Shown: piece by piece, positions 11,233 to 21,100 of the stretch | Position numbering within the stretch: the first letter of the stretch is position 1 | Layout of the letters: each line of letters starts with the position of its first letter | Assembly: GCA_030267565.1 (NCBI GenBank) | Contig: BRXU01000013.1 | Span: forward strand, 908,001-972,000 | Source: Pleodorina starrii | Taxonomy: Eukaryota > Chlorophyta > Chlorophyceae > Chlamydomonadales > Volvocaceae | Reading direction: 5' to 3' | Length of the DNA stretch: 64,000 nucleotides | Notes under the pieces: generated by a model | What the model was told of the DNA's origin: nothing | The model's database searches: none | The model's input: the letters and a program-made list of their open reading frames with translations, nothing else | Made by a program: the position numbers and the translations under genes

Positions 11233-11766
11233 TGTGGGCTCGCGCGGGGCGTGCGCGACAGCAGCTGGACTGCAGCCGGGCTCACTGCATCCAGTACTGG
11301 CCCCGAGGCCTGACCGCTGGGGCGAGGCCGCGCTCCTTCTTCCTAGCGTGAGGTCCGAGCTCGGCGCCTACGTGCGCGCGAGCAACAGTGCTGCTGAGCT
11401 GACTACTATAATGCACAAGCGATAAGGCAGCCAGCCAGGTTGATCAGGCCCGGCCGGCGCCACGCTAGTGCATGTGAGACACCATTGTGGCGGCTTGGGC
11501 TAACGCCACAGCGAGAGTCGCTGCTGGGGATCTGATTGTGTGTTACAATATCATATATCCTTCGGCATCGTAATGACCAAGCGAAGCGCTTCCAGCAGGA
11601 AGCGCTCGCGCCTAGGTAGGAGCTCGTTTGGACGAGCAGTACGACCGTAATATCTCCCATAAGATGGAGATACGTCCAGATACGCTCGAGGGTCCTTCCT
11701 AGCGTCTCTCCGCGCCCTCACCGGGCATTTGTCCCGGAAATGTACCGACACCAACGGTGCACGACA
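11233..11766 (-). repeat. LTR (3' LTR of the minus-strand element)
   Basis: Begins TGTGGGCTCG and ends GTGCACGACA on the plus strand, and repeats base for base at 22,987-23,520. It contains a 12-bp palindromic pair GAAGCGCTTCC/AGGAAGCGCT near 11,582-11,607. The flanking bases differ at once outside the unit, which fixes its ends. Confidence 0.95.
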
Positions 11767-12726
11767 GCTGTCATGCCCCAACGCTGGAAGGCATGTGCCC
11801 GCGACACTGGGTACGCGGACTCCCCCCCCCGAACGTAGCAGCGGAGCTAAGCGAGGGAGGTGCTGGCTATGAATCGCGGCGCGAGTAAACAGCTACCGAT
11901 CCTGAAGGACAGCGAGGCTAGACCTGCAACTGTCCTGCGACTATCCGGCCGGCACGGAAGCCTGACGCCGGTCGCAATGCAACTACTACGGGTTTCCGCC
12001 CACCGCATAAACGAGGGTGTACAGCGCCGCTAAACGGCTATTCGTCTATCTAGCGAGGCGCTCGCGGCCTAGCATGCACAAGTCAAGGCGCGCTATCGTC
12101 CGGCAATAAGAGCTTCGCGCCCGTCTCGCGGAGGTCGCCAAGATCCAAATCCGATTACGCGGTTTGCCCGGAGTCTGCTGCTCTGGAATCCGAGGTCTGC
12201 GTTCGCACAACGTCGTGCCGTCCTGCGCCAGTGGCGCCCAGCCCGAGCACGTGCGCGCTATACTTCACTCTCCCCAAGGCAATAGCACCGAAGAAACACT
12301 CGAGTGCGCCTTTTCCAAGCGCGGCCATTGCGGCCAAACTGCGCCACCGTGGGCGTCTACGTCCCAACGTCGAGGACACTCACGCGAGAGCCCCCCCGAA
12401 GGAACACCCCTGCAACCTGCGTTAGGCAAGGCGGTTAGCCGCCTTCCCGCCGGGTCTAAGCCCGGAGCCCTGTCTCCCCCCCCAGCCGCAAGGCGGCGAT
12501 CTGCCGGGGCGAAACAGTCACACAACGCGCCACGCGGCGCAGCCCCGGAAGGTTCAGTTCCTCTAGTCGCGCGCGCGCGCAGTCTGACGGCCTGTTCAGG
12601 CCCAAGCGACCCTTCGCGGATCACCACAAGGTCAAAGGTCCGTTGCCGCGCACAAGCGGTCTTCCAACCTCCGCTGAGTACCCGGCCGTGAGGCAACCCA
12701 GTAAACCACTGCACTAAGCCCCCCAA
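11767..12726 (-). other. 3' non-coding region of the retrotransposon
   Basis: 960 bases between the integrase stop and the 3' LTR. No protein family was recognised on either strand; a 175-codon plus-strand frame at 12,164-12,691 is of mixed low-complexity composition and is not called. A G9 run on the minus strand at about 11,822-11,830 is the only candidate polypurine tract and lies some 55 bases from the LTR. Confidence 0.55.
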
Positions 12727-14691
12727 TCATCCAGTCACCAACAGGCGGTTGACCGCGGTGATGCCCATCGGCTCAGCTGACCCCTCGTCCCACTCGACGA
12801 GAAAGTAGTGGGGCCTAGCCAATGCTCCGCGATACCGCACCGTACCCCAAACCACTGACCTCGCCCGCTGCCTTCCTTGCCCCGTGTACACGACACGCTT
12901 GACCCGGACACCGTCGAGTGCTGCCGCTTGCTCGTCCCGCCGCCGCGTGGCGGCGTTGGGGAACAGGACCGGCGCCGCCTTGGGCAAGGCCATCTCTGGC
13001 CCCACCGGGGCCTCGCGCCTGAGCTTGACACACTCAGGGCAGACCCACTGTCCCGGCGGCACCGCGCTCAGCGGCGGGGACAGGCACTGCAGGTGCCAGC
13101 CTGTCCCGCACGCATCGCACAGCAGCATGCGCGCCTCATCTTCGGGCGACTCACAGACCTCGCAGGCGAGGTCGGTGGTTGGCCGTTGCAGCCGTACATC
13201 GACGATCGGATCAAGATCGGGCAGGTGGCACGGCACCAGCTGCTCTATCCTACGTCTAATTCGTCCCCCATCACGCCCTAACAACACTGCTACTCCCATG
13301 GCCCCGACCCGTTCTACGCGCAGCACCTCGTCGTACACCGGCATCTGCAGAGTGTTGTGCACCGCTGACCGGCGCACATACACGTAGTCGCCTGGGGCGA
13401 ACTCCATAGCCGGCGGCCGGTACTTGCCTGAGCGCACGTGCGCGTACCGGCGCGTGTCTCGGTGCTGGGCGATGAGCAGATTTGCCGCAGCGATGGGAGC
13501 ATGCCGCTGCAGAAGTGCGGCGCGCTCTTGGAGCGCCGCCGCGTAAGCTCCCACCGGGCCGGCCAGCCCCAGCGGCTCCGCCATGCGCTCCCGCACAGCA
13601 GGCGGTACGACCGGCGGCACGCCGAACATGAGTTCGTATGGCGAGTACCGGGTCGACGCCTGAGGCGAGCAGCGGTAGGCGAGCGCCAGCCAAGGCAGTT
13701 GCAGATCCCAATCGTCCGTCCTTCCCGTGTCCTTGCAGTGCTTACGCAGCGCCGCCTTGACGACCTGAACCAGCCGCTCGGCGGCCCCGTCTGCTTGGGG
13801 ATGGCCCGCCGAGGTCAGCCGATGGTCGACGAAGCATTGCCGAAGCAGCGCCGCGAAAGCCCCTTGGAACTCACCGCCGCGGTCGGTCACCACTTCGGCT
13901 GGGGCCGAGAACCGGGCCACCAGCTCCAGCAGGCCGCGGGACGTCTCGTCAGGCTGCTTGCTCCGCAGGGCCACAAACTCCGCATGCTTGGTGAAATGTT
14001 CAATGCATACCATGACATAAGTGTAGCCGAACGGCGCAGTCGGGGGCAGAGGTCCCGCCAGGTCAACGCCCCAGCGGTAGAACATGCCCCGTATGGCCAA
14101 CGGCTGCAGCTGGATCGGGCGCGCGACGCCGCCGCTGTTGGTCATGTCGCACAGTTTGCAGCTGCGCACGACCCGCTGGACGGTTTTTCGCATCCCGTGC
14201 CACCAGTGACCCAGCTGCACCAGCGCCAAGGTCCGACGTATGCCCAGGTGGGCCACCGCGTGCACTTGCCGCACGATGGCCTCCCGAGCGTCGGGCGGTG
14301 GGCAGACCCGCGTCGAGCCGTCGCTGCAGGCCCTAAGCAATTGATCCCCCGTCCACCGGTACAGCGCGGCCCGTCGGAGCACGCGCCGTTCCGGCCGCCC
14401 GTCGGTCCCGACCCCCGCCGGCGCGCCCTGGAGGTGCGCCAACGTTGACGCGTCAAGCCACACGTCAGGGTCGGTCCCTTCCGCCAATGCGCTCTCCTGC
14501 GCATCCACAGCCGAGGCAAGCCCAGCCGTGGCCATGACCACCGCCAGCCCAGGCGCCCGCTGTGTCAGCAAGGCGCAGGCCAGCGGCGTCAGCTCCTCAT
14601 CCCAGGCCGCCGCCGCCGACCAGCGGACCGCCACAGCGGAAACCGCTAAGGCCGGCAGCGGCGGCGCTGCCCCTCCCGCCAATCCTGCCAC
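12727..14691 (-). CDS. Retrotransposon integrase with C-terminal PHD finger and chromo-like tail
   Basis: Inserts retrotransposon cDNA into the host genome. Numbering from 14,691: HHCC zinc-binding site H144, H148, C178, C181; catalytic D210 (WGVDLAGP), D270 (VVTDRGGEF) and E305 (HPQADGAAER), a proper DD35E spacing. Residues 510-554 form a C4HC3 PHD finger (CEVC...CDAC...H...C...CPEC) with canonical gaps. Residues about 600-654 (WGTVRYRG...YFLVEW...EPM) resemble a chromo or Tudor-like barrel. The frame is also open upstream to about 14,757, where it meets the methyltransferase-like frame at a G10 run, so it probably was one polyprotein with the upstream frame. The first codon of the stated span is not a trusted start. 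A histone-reading PHD plus a chromo-like module suggests targeted integration; that is an inference. Confidence 0.88.
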   Translation of the reverse strand: MAGLAGGAAPPLPALAVSAVAVRWSAAAAWDEELTPLACALLTQRAPGLAVVMATAGLASAVDAQESALAEGTDPDVWLDASTLAHLQGAPAGVGTDGRPERRVLRRAALYRWTGDQLLRACSDGSTRVCPPPDAREAIVRQVHAVAHLGIRRTLALVQLGHWWHGMRKTVQRVVRSCKLCDMTNSGGVARPIQLQPLAIRGMFYRWGVDLAGPLPPTAPFGYTYVMVCIEHFTKHAEFVALRSKQPDETSRGLLELVARFSAPAEVVTDRGGEFQGAFAALLRQCFVDHRLTSAGHPQADGAAERLVQVVKAALRKHCKDTGRTDDWDLQLPWLALAYRCSPQASTRYSPYELMFGVPPVVPPAVRERMAEPLGLAGPVGAYAAALQERAALLQRHAPIAAANLLIAQHRDTRRYAHVRSGKYRPPAMEFAPGDYVYVRRSAVHNTLQMPVYDEVLRVERVGAMGVAVLLGRDGGRIRRRIEQLVPCHLPDLDPIVDVRLQRPTTDLACEVCESPEDEARMLLCDACGTGWHLQCLSPPLSAVPPGQWVCPECVKLRREAPVGPEMALPKAAPVLFPNAATRRRDEQAAALDGVRVKRVVYTGQGRQRARSVVWGTVRYRGALARPHYFLVEWDEGSAEPMGITAVNRLLVTG

Positions 14692-15436
14692 CGACCCCGA
14701 GACCGCTGCCGCGGCCCCAGTAGAAATCGGCGGCGCCAGCTCGCTTCCCCCCCCCCTGCGGTGAGGTCACGAGGTGCCGTGCCGCAGGATACTGCATGTC
14801 GTGCGGCGTGACGAACGCGCGGTGCAGCGCCATGCAGAAGGAGAGAGCGAACTGGAAGACCGGCGGCGGGGATGACGTCTCCAGCAGCTCCAGCTCCAGC
14901 TCCAGCTTTGTGTGCCGCGACGTCCGCAGCCAAAAGCCAGCCGCCGCCGAGTAGGCGGCCGCAGTGACCCGGCTGGGAGTGCGGTTGGGCCCCGCCCGTA
15001 GCGGCGCGTCCGAGACCGAGGGCGGCGGTAACGCCACCCATGGCCGGCCCGGAATGTCGAGCGCCGCGTAAGGCGGGGCCATGACCGTGCACGCCGCCGC
15101 CGGGCTATGCCCAGGCGGCAGCAGCGCGGCCAGGCTGCGGCCCTCTGGTGGCCGCAGCTGAGCGAGGCAGTGCTGCAAGTGCACCGCGTTGGCGAGGTTA
15201 GTGTAAAGGCAGCTCAAGCGGTGAACTGCCGCGCCAGTGACGGCGGCGTCGAGAGGCGATGGCAAGCCCAGGGGCCAACCCGCCTCCGGCGCCGCGTCGA
15301 TGCTGATGTGAGGGCCCTCAAGGAGGAAGGCCGGCGGCGGTAGACGCCTCTCTCTGCGATAGTGCTGCAGTCCCCCCAAGAAACTAACTACGTGCTGCGT
15401 GTCCCAGGACGTGGATCCCCCCCAGGCCCCAGCTGC
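14597..15436 (-). CDS. Retrotransposon pol, C-terminal half of a DNA methyltransferase-like domain
   Basis: An open frame, one base out of register with the RT frame, between the stop at 15,439-15,437 and 14,597. It starts at the G7 run 15,417-15,423 and reads SWDTQHVVSFLGGLQHYRRE, then PPPAFLLEGPHISID and VHRLSCLYTNLANAVHLQHC. The order 'PAFLLE.. then HR...YTNLA' is that of motif VI and the target-recognition side of cytosine-5 methyltransferases found in some plant and algal retrotransposons. The ENV signature of motif VI reads EGP here. It ends by overlapping the integrase frame. Family assignment is by pattern memory only; an unrelated linker of pol is the alternative. Confidence 0.45.
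   Translation of the reverse strand, partial: AAGAWGGSTSWDTQHVVSFLGGLQHYRRERRLPPPAFLLEGPHISIDAAPEAGWPLGLPSPLDAAVTGAAVHRLSCLYTNLANAVHLQHCLAQLRPPEGRSLAALLPPGHSPAAACTVMAPPYAALDIPGRPWVALPPPSVSDAPLRAGPNRTPSRVTAAAYSAAAGFWLRTSRHTKLELELELLETSSPPPVFQFALSFCMALHRAFVTPHDMQYPAARHLVTSPQGGGKRAGAADFYWGRGSGLGVGGRIGGRGSAAAAGLSGFRCGGPLVGGGGLG
14747..14756 (-). other. Frame break at a G10 run in pol
   Basis: Ten C on the plus strand. The methyltransferase-like frame enters it in one register and the integrase frame leaves it in another (SELAPPISTGAAAA leads straight into the integrase N-terminus). It is the second pol register change at a homopolymer. Confidence 0.55.
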
Positions 15437-18116
15437 CTACTACTAAACACACAGACGTGTCCCCCAAGCCCATTGCCTCGACGGCTGCTGCTGACGCTCC
15501 CCAGTGAAGAAGCTCCGTGGGTGTGCTAAACTCCGGTACTAGCCCCGAATCCCAAGCCCCTGCTGAAAGCTGCCCATCGTAATGCATCCCCCAAACAGGC
15601 ACAAGTTGTGCCACCGCGCGCCGCTCGCGGGCGTCGCATGAGAGGTGCACGTAGCGCTGTATCTGAAAACCCAAACCCAGGCACGCGAGCAGGCCAGAAG
15701 CGAGGCCGCCCGGCAGCTCCAGAATCGTAACCCCAGTGCCCCCTACTGCTGCCGGAAAGAGGACGTGTTGAACAAGTGCTGTGTTGACTCCGAGAATCTC
15801 CCCTGTTCCAGCGCGGAGGCGCAGCGCAAGCGCCGAAACCGCGCGCAGCCGCCGTAGTGCAGCGGCTTCGTCGCGAACGAGCGCAACGGCAATGTGCAAT
15901 GTAGTATCGCCGGCGACCGGCGGCCCCGAGGGGCTGCCAGGCGCCGACACCCCGGCGGCAGGTTGCCCCGCCGCCAAGGCCTCCAGCTCCCCAGCGGCAG
16001 GTTGCCCCGCCGCCAAGGCCTCCGTATCCCCGGCGGCGGGCTGTCCCGCCGCCAAGGCCTCCAGCTCGTCGTCGATCTCCAGCTCCGATGCCGCCATGAC
16101 CGGCAGCCCCACACTGACCACAGCACACACCGCGTGCACGCAAAGATATGCGGCGCGTGCAGCGGGCACTGGGCCAGCGAGGTGTGTCAGACCAGCGAGC
16201 GGCCCGACTGCCTCGGGGGCGGCGGCCAGGCTGGTGGCCGGGTCCTCCAGGTCATGCTGCACTGAGAAACGCCGGGCGAGGGCCGCTGAGCACCTGGCTA
16301 CGGCTGCCAAGTGCGTGACGACCGCTGCCGGCGCCTGCGCGCCTTCCGGCGCACGCGAGTATGCGTACAGCGGCCAGCTCGCGCCCGGGTACTGAACGAG
16401 CACGGGTGGCGGGCGCAGCGGGTCGCCCTCCTCGTCGACGCGTGCGCCTGTGCCGTCGTGTGCAGACGTGAGCGGGTGGCGGCTGAGGGCGTCGGCGTTT
16501 TGGTGCAGCTTGCCGGGCCGGTGCGCCACGTCGAAGGCAAACGCCTGCAGCTGCAAGGCCCACCGGGCATACTGCGCCGGCAGGCCGTCTTGCTGCGACA
16601 TGAGCCACAGCAGCGGCGCGTGGTCCGTGACGACGGTGAAGTGGCGGGCCGCTAGGTAAGGGTAGAACATCTTGCACGCCCACACCACCGCCAGCAGCTC
16701 GCCCTTGTAGCTGTCGTACCTACGTTCGTGCACGTTGAGCGATCTTGAGACTGCCGCGCACAGGTACTCCTGCCCACTGTCGTCCAACTGCCCGAGGATG
16801 CCGCTGATGCCCACGCCCGAGAAGTCCGTATGCAGGATAAGCGGCCGGTCCGGCTGGACCCGCCGCAACACCGGCCCGTCCATCTGGGTGTAGATCCGCT
16901 TGAGTTCGTCCAGCGCTGCCTGTTGCTCCGGCCCCCACGAGCTGGGCTGCCACACGTACTTGGTGCTAGTCAACGGGTTGAGTGGCGCGGTGATGTCAGC
17001 GAAGTGCGGAACAAGCCCCCGGTAATACGAGAACATGCCCAGCAGCCGCCGTACAGCCGCCGACGAGTTCGGCGGCTCAAGCGCCAGCAGCGCCTCCACC
17101 TTGGCGCGTGTCGGCGACAGGCCCTGCGCCGACACCATGAAGCCCAGGAACTCCACCGCGTCACCGCCCACCAGCGTCTTCTCCGGGTGGAGCCGGATGC
17201 CAATCTCCCGCAGCATGGCGAACACCCGAGCCAGGTGCTCAAGGTGCTGCTCCGCCGTTTGGCTGTAGATAAGCAAGTCGTCCACATAGCAGACGACGAA
17301 CTCCTCCAGGCCGTGCTTGCGGATGGCGTGGTCCATGACGCGCTGAAAGTGGGCGGTGGCATTCCGCAGGCCGTACACCAGGCGCTTGTACTGCATCAGC
17401 CGCCGGCGCCACCAGAAGCTAGTGCGCTCCCGGTGCTCGGGCGCCAGCGGGATCTGCAGGAAGGCGGCCCGGCAGTCCATCTTGGTCAGCCACGTAGCAT
17501 CGCCCACTTGCTGGAAAAGCTGCTCTGGCAGCGGCGATAGGTGCAGGTCAGGCAGCGTGGCGGCGTTGAGCTCGCGCGCGTCCTGGCAAAACCGCCGCTG
17601 CGTCCAGGTGCCGTCCGCCGCTCGCTTGGGCGGCAGGGTGGAGTTCATGGCGAAGGAGCTTGAGCGGCTCTCCTCGATGATCCCGGCTTCCAGCAGCTCC
17701 TGGCAGGCTGCGTCCATGGCGGCGTACTCCTCCGCGCTGTGGGAGCGCGGGCGCTGATAGATCGGCCGCTGATGCGCCAGCTCGATGCGGGCAGGCCCTA
17801 CGTCGCCGCGGTACTCGCCCAGATCCCGCATGCTGCGCGCGAAGATGTCGTCGTTGCGACCCACCAGGTCCAGGAACCGCCGCTTCAGCTCCGGAGTCAT
17901 CTCGCTGCGCTGGCACAGCAGCCACTTGCCTGGCGTGACCTCGTATTTCGCCTCGGGTGGGAGCATGCGCTTCCCCTCCGGCGTGAAGTCTGCCGGCTGT
18001 AGCAGCCCGTCGTCATACTCGCTGTCGCTGTCGCTGTCCAACAGCCCCGGCATCCAGGCGGCGGGGTCCCGCATCCCCGCCGCTTCGGCGGCGCTCATAA
18101 GGAGCCGCCGCCCCCC
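15384..18116 (-). CDS. Retrotransposon pol: reverse transcriptase, RNase H, N-terminal half of methyltransferase-like domain
   Basis: Entered from gag by -1 frameshift at 18,116-18,110. Numbering the open frame from 18,242: RT residues about 150-420 with YVDD at 319-322 and QIPL, FLGF motifs; RNase H with D473 (TDFSGVG), E515 (KGELLAV), D540 (VTDHAPL) and the terminal NADALSR box. Then a linker with a 13-residue near-repeat (EALAAGQPAAG, three times, residues 729-764). Residues 836-942 look like a cytosine-methyltransferase N-terminus (GVTILELPGG, then RYVHLSCDARERRAVAQ), but the place where motif IV should carry Pro-Cys reads VVGSWGLGG, so the catalytic cysteine is not seen. The frame ends at 15,384 shortly after a G7 run where it loses register with the downstream half. 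Confidence 0.9.
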   Translation of the reverse strand, partial: GGRRLLMSAAEAAGMRDPAAWMPGLLDSDSDSEYDDGLLQPADFTPEGKRMLPPEAKYEVTPGKWLLCQRSEMTPELKRRFLDLVGRNDDIFARSMRDLGEYRGDVGPARIELAHQRPIYQRPRSHSAEEYAAMDAACQELLEAGIIEESRSSSFAMNSTLPPKRAADGTWTQRRFCQDARELNAATLPDLHLSPLPEQLFQQVGDATWLTKMDCRAAFLQIPLAPEHRERTSFWWRRRLMQYKRLVYGLRNATAHFQRVMDHAIRKHGLEEFVVCYVDDLLIYSQTAEQHLEHLARVFAMLREIGIRLHPEKTLVGGDAVEFLGFMVSAQGLSPTRAKVEALLALEPPNSSAAVRRLLGMFSYYRGLVPHFADITAPLNPLTSTKYVWQPSSWGPEQQAALDELKRIYTQMDGPVLRRVQPDRPLILHTDFSGVGISGILGQLDDSGQEYLCAAVSRSLNVHERRYDSYKGELLAVVWACKMFYPYLAARHFTVVTDHAPLLWLMSQQDGLPAQYARWALQLQAFAFDVAHRPGKLHQNADALSRHPLTSAHDGTGARVDEEGDPLRPPPVLVQYPGASWPLYAYSRAPEGAQAPAAVVTHLAAVARCSAALARRFSVQHDLEDPATSLAAAPEAVGPLAGLTHLAGPVPAARAAYLCVHAVCAVVSVGLPVMAASELEIDDELEALAAGQPAAGDTEALAAGQPAAGELEALAAGQPAAGVSAPGSPSGPPVAGDTTLHIAVALVRDEAAALRRLRAVSALALRLRAGTGEILGVNTALVQHVLFPAAVGGTGVTILELPGGLASGLLACLGLGFQIQRYVHLSCDARERRAVAQLVPVWGMHYDGQLSAGAWDSGLVPEFSTPTELLHWGASAAAVEAMGLGDTSVCLVVGSWGLGGIHVLGHAARS
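15417..15423 (-). other. Frame break at a G7 run in pol
   Basis: Seven C on the plus strand. Upstream codons (SWGLGG) follow one frame; sensible methyltransferase-like sequence (STSWDTQHVV) continues in the frame that would result from six. Either a real indel or a homopolymer error. Confidence 0.6.
18062..18116 (-). promoter_or_regulatory. Programmed -1 ribosomal frameshift site, gag to pol
   Basis: Slippery heptamer G GGG GGC at 18,116-18,110, in the correct zero frame (GCG GGG GGC). The gag stop TGA follows at 18,097-18,095. Right after the heptamer GGCGGC can pair with GCCGCC across an 11-base loop, and slightly further CGCCGC-CGAA-GCGGCG forms a six-pair hairpin; the two structures compete. 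pol is exactly in the -1 frame. This fits the standard X XXY YYZ plus structure signal. Confidence 0.8.
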
Positions 18117-21100
18117 GCGAGAGGGGGCGGCTGTGGAAGTGTGGGCGCCGCTGTGCTCGCGGCTAGTGGTGCGACACCGCCGCCCAGGGACGGCCAGCGG
18201 ATGATGATGGGAATGCCAAGGTACCCGTGTCCCGGCGGCCACATCTCAAGTTTCTCCCGGCCCTCACGCAGGTCGAGTCGGGACTGAAGCGGCTGCAGTG
18301 CGCGCATGCCCAGCAACAACTCATAGGCCTCGGCGCCGGAGTCCGCTGCCAGCATGGCCGGCAGCCAGATGGTGTGGCCCTGACCAGCACCGGCACCGAA
18401 CGTGAGCGTCAGGCCCCCGCACACCTCGCCAAGCAGCGTTGAGCGGCCTGCCGCGGTGGTGACGGTGTACTCGGGCCGTGGCTGGCACCGCAGCTGCAGC
18501 CGATCCGCCAAGCGCTGCGCGACTATGATGATGGCGCTGCCGGTGTCGACCAGCACGTCGCGCACCAGCTCGCCGCCCACCAGCAGGCTCTCTGCCGGCC
18601 AGGTTTGCTGCAGGTACGGCAGCGGCCGCGCCAGGTCGTCGTGGTCCGACAGGGCCGTATTGGCTGGGTGGAGCGAGGCGTCCGTCATCGCCAGTGCGGC
18701 TGCCGGCGTCGCGAGCGCCACCAGCGCCGACGCCGATGGCGACGGCGGCAGGGCGGCTGCAGGCGACGCCAGCGCGGCGGCCGGCGGTGCTGCCTGCGCT
18801 GCCGCCAGTGGCGGCGGCGCTGGCTTTACCGCGGCCAGGGCCGACGACTGCATTTGGACGAGGCAATTTCGTGCATTGTCCAGTAGCTGTATGGCCTGGG
18901 TCAGCGGGCCAGGCAACACGGCGACGGCGGTGTGGTCGTAAGAGCCGGGCGCGGCTGCCGGGCCTTTCTCCGGAGCCTTGGCAGGTGCATGGCTGTTATG
19001 CTGCTGGAAGCCCGGCGGCATGCGCTCTGCCACCGTCGCGCCGACCGGGCAGACGGCGTAGGTTCCGAAGGGCAGCGCTATGGATGAGTGGGGCGCTGCA
19101 TCGTATGGGCCCGGCATGGCGGCGGGCATCGCCACCGCTGCCGGCCAGGGTGGCGGTGGCGGTGGCGTGGAGGGGGCCGCGTACGACGCAGGCGGGTGCT
19201 GCAGCTGGGGCGTTGCCGGGTGCCGGTGGTAGGATACTGCCGAGGGGGCCACCGACTGTGGTGGGGGCGGTGGCGCCTGCGCTGCTTGCTGCCGCCATGC
19301 GAGCATCTGTACCGGCAGCGGGGCCGCTGCCTCCGATACAGCTGACGACGGGATGCGCTGCGCCGCCAGCAGCTGATGGAGCTGCTGAAGCTGCGCGTCC
19401 ATGCGGTCGACCTGGCGTTGCGAAGCGCTAGGCGCCAAAGCCAACGCTGGCACAGACTTGTCCGTCAAATCCGCCGGCAGCCCCCGCCCTTGCCGCGCCT
19501 CGTGAACCTTCGCCTGCATCTCCGCCAGCAGCCCCGCCGGATCCGTCGCTATGCGCTGCTTGGACCCCCTGCAGTGCCGCTGCTTGTGGTTGCTGCCCAG
19601 GAAGGGGTGCAGGCGGCAGGTCTTGTCCTGGTGGGCTACCCAGCGTCCTTCGGGGCAGATCCGGTCTGCCGCCGCGGCCGCCGCCATTGTGACCTGGTCG
19701 TGCTCGGCGCGGGGGGCGTTGCCCTTGGATCTGTTGCCGGACGGCGCCAACGCATTGACCGTGTGGTTCTTGCGGCCGCCTCCGCCGCCTGTCCCATTGC
19801 CGCCGCCGCCGCCGCCGCTACTGTTGTTGCCAGAGCCACCGCCGACTGTGGCACTGCCGCCGCCACCTGTGCCCCCGCCGCTGCCGCCGCCGACGCCGTC
19901 GTCCTCTTCCTTTAGCGTGTGTGGAGGCCGCTGCTGCAGGCCGGAAAGCCCCGATCCCCCCACCATGGCGCCGATGATATTGGCCGCCTGCCGGAGCGTG
20001 AGCAGGTGGAACTTGTCTTCGGTCCGGAGGCGCAGGACCGCTTCCTTCAGCTGCTTGTAGCCGGCGAGAGCGCGGATGGCGGCACGCAGGAACCATTGCG
20101 CCTTCCTTGGCTCGGCGTACGTCTCAGCGGGCAGCAGCGAAAACCGGCTGGTGAACTCGGTGACGGCGGTGTTTGGGTCCACTCCGACCGGGTACACGTA
20201 CGCGTCGTACTCCTGCTCGATAACGGCGCCGTTGCCAGCCGTGATCTGTAGCACGTTGGCGAGCCAGAAGTCGACGAAGTTGCGCGCGCCCTCCCGCGGC
20301 GCTGCCTGACCGCGGTAGAGCGCCGCGTCCCCGCCAGCGGCCGTGTACTCGGCGAAATGATCATCGAGCAGCTCGCCGATTCGCTGCTGCGTGTACGTCC
20401 GCCGGGGCGGGCTGTCCGCTTTTAGGAACATGCTGACCAGCACGGTGACGACGTGCTTGTAATCAGCGTGCTTGTAGCGGGCACTAGACCGTGGCCCCAG
20501 CGCCGTCACCAGGTAGTTCTCCACCTTGCTCTTGAAGGCTGTATAGTTTTGGGGCTTCCCGTCGAACTCGTAGCCCTGGCCCTGGACGGGTTTGGCGGGC
20601 TCCCAGTCGTCCTGGGGGAGAGCGACAATCTCGCCCGGCCGGCGTTGCACGCCGGCCGACGTGTCCGACGGCGTCGTCGTCACGGCTGGTGTCACCGACG
20701 GCGAGGCGCCAGAGGGGGACGGCAAAGGAGAGGGAGGTGGTGGGGGATTGGGGCCAGGCGGCGGCGTGGGCGGCGTCGGCGGCGCACCGCCGGTTGAGGG
20801 GGCCCCTGGTGGCGAGGTGGCATTGGCCGCTTGCGGTGGCGGTGCCGCAAGTGGGGGCCCCAGCCCCGCCGCACCCGCGGGCAGCGTGGCGCGGCGGGGT
20901 ACCGGCGGGTAGGTCCTGTTCAGGTAATGACGGAGCTCCACCCAGTAGAGCTCGGCCTCCGTGCAACCCTGCTGGGAGGAGGCATGGGGGACGTAGGACA
21001 ACATTAGGGAAATTGTCCAGATAGCCGGATCCGCCTGTGTGGGCAGCGGGAGCCCGACTAGGTGATTGGCTGTGGGCGTGTCGGGCAGAGTGCGCAGGCT

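Noticed and set aside
12164..12691. 175-codon plus-strand frame in the retrotransposon
   Set aside because: Antisense to the 3' non-coding region, no domain, chance length in GC-rich DNA.
13438..14448. 336-codon plus-strand frame over the integrase
   Set aside because: Antisense shadow of the integrase frame.
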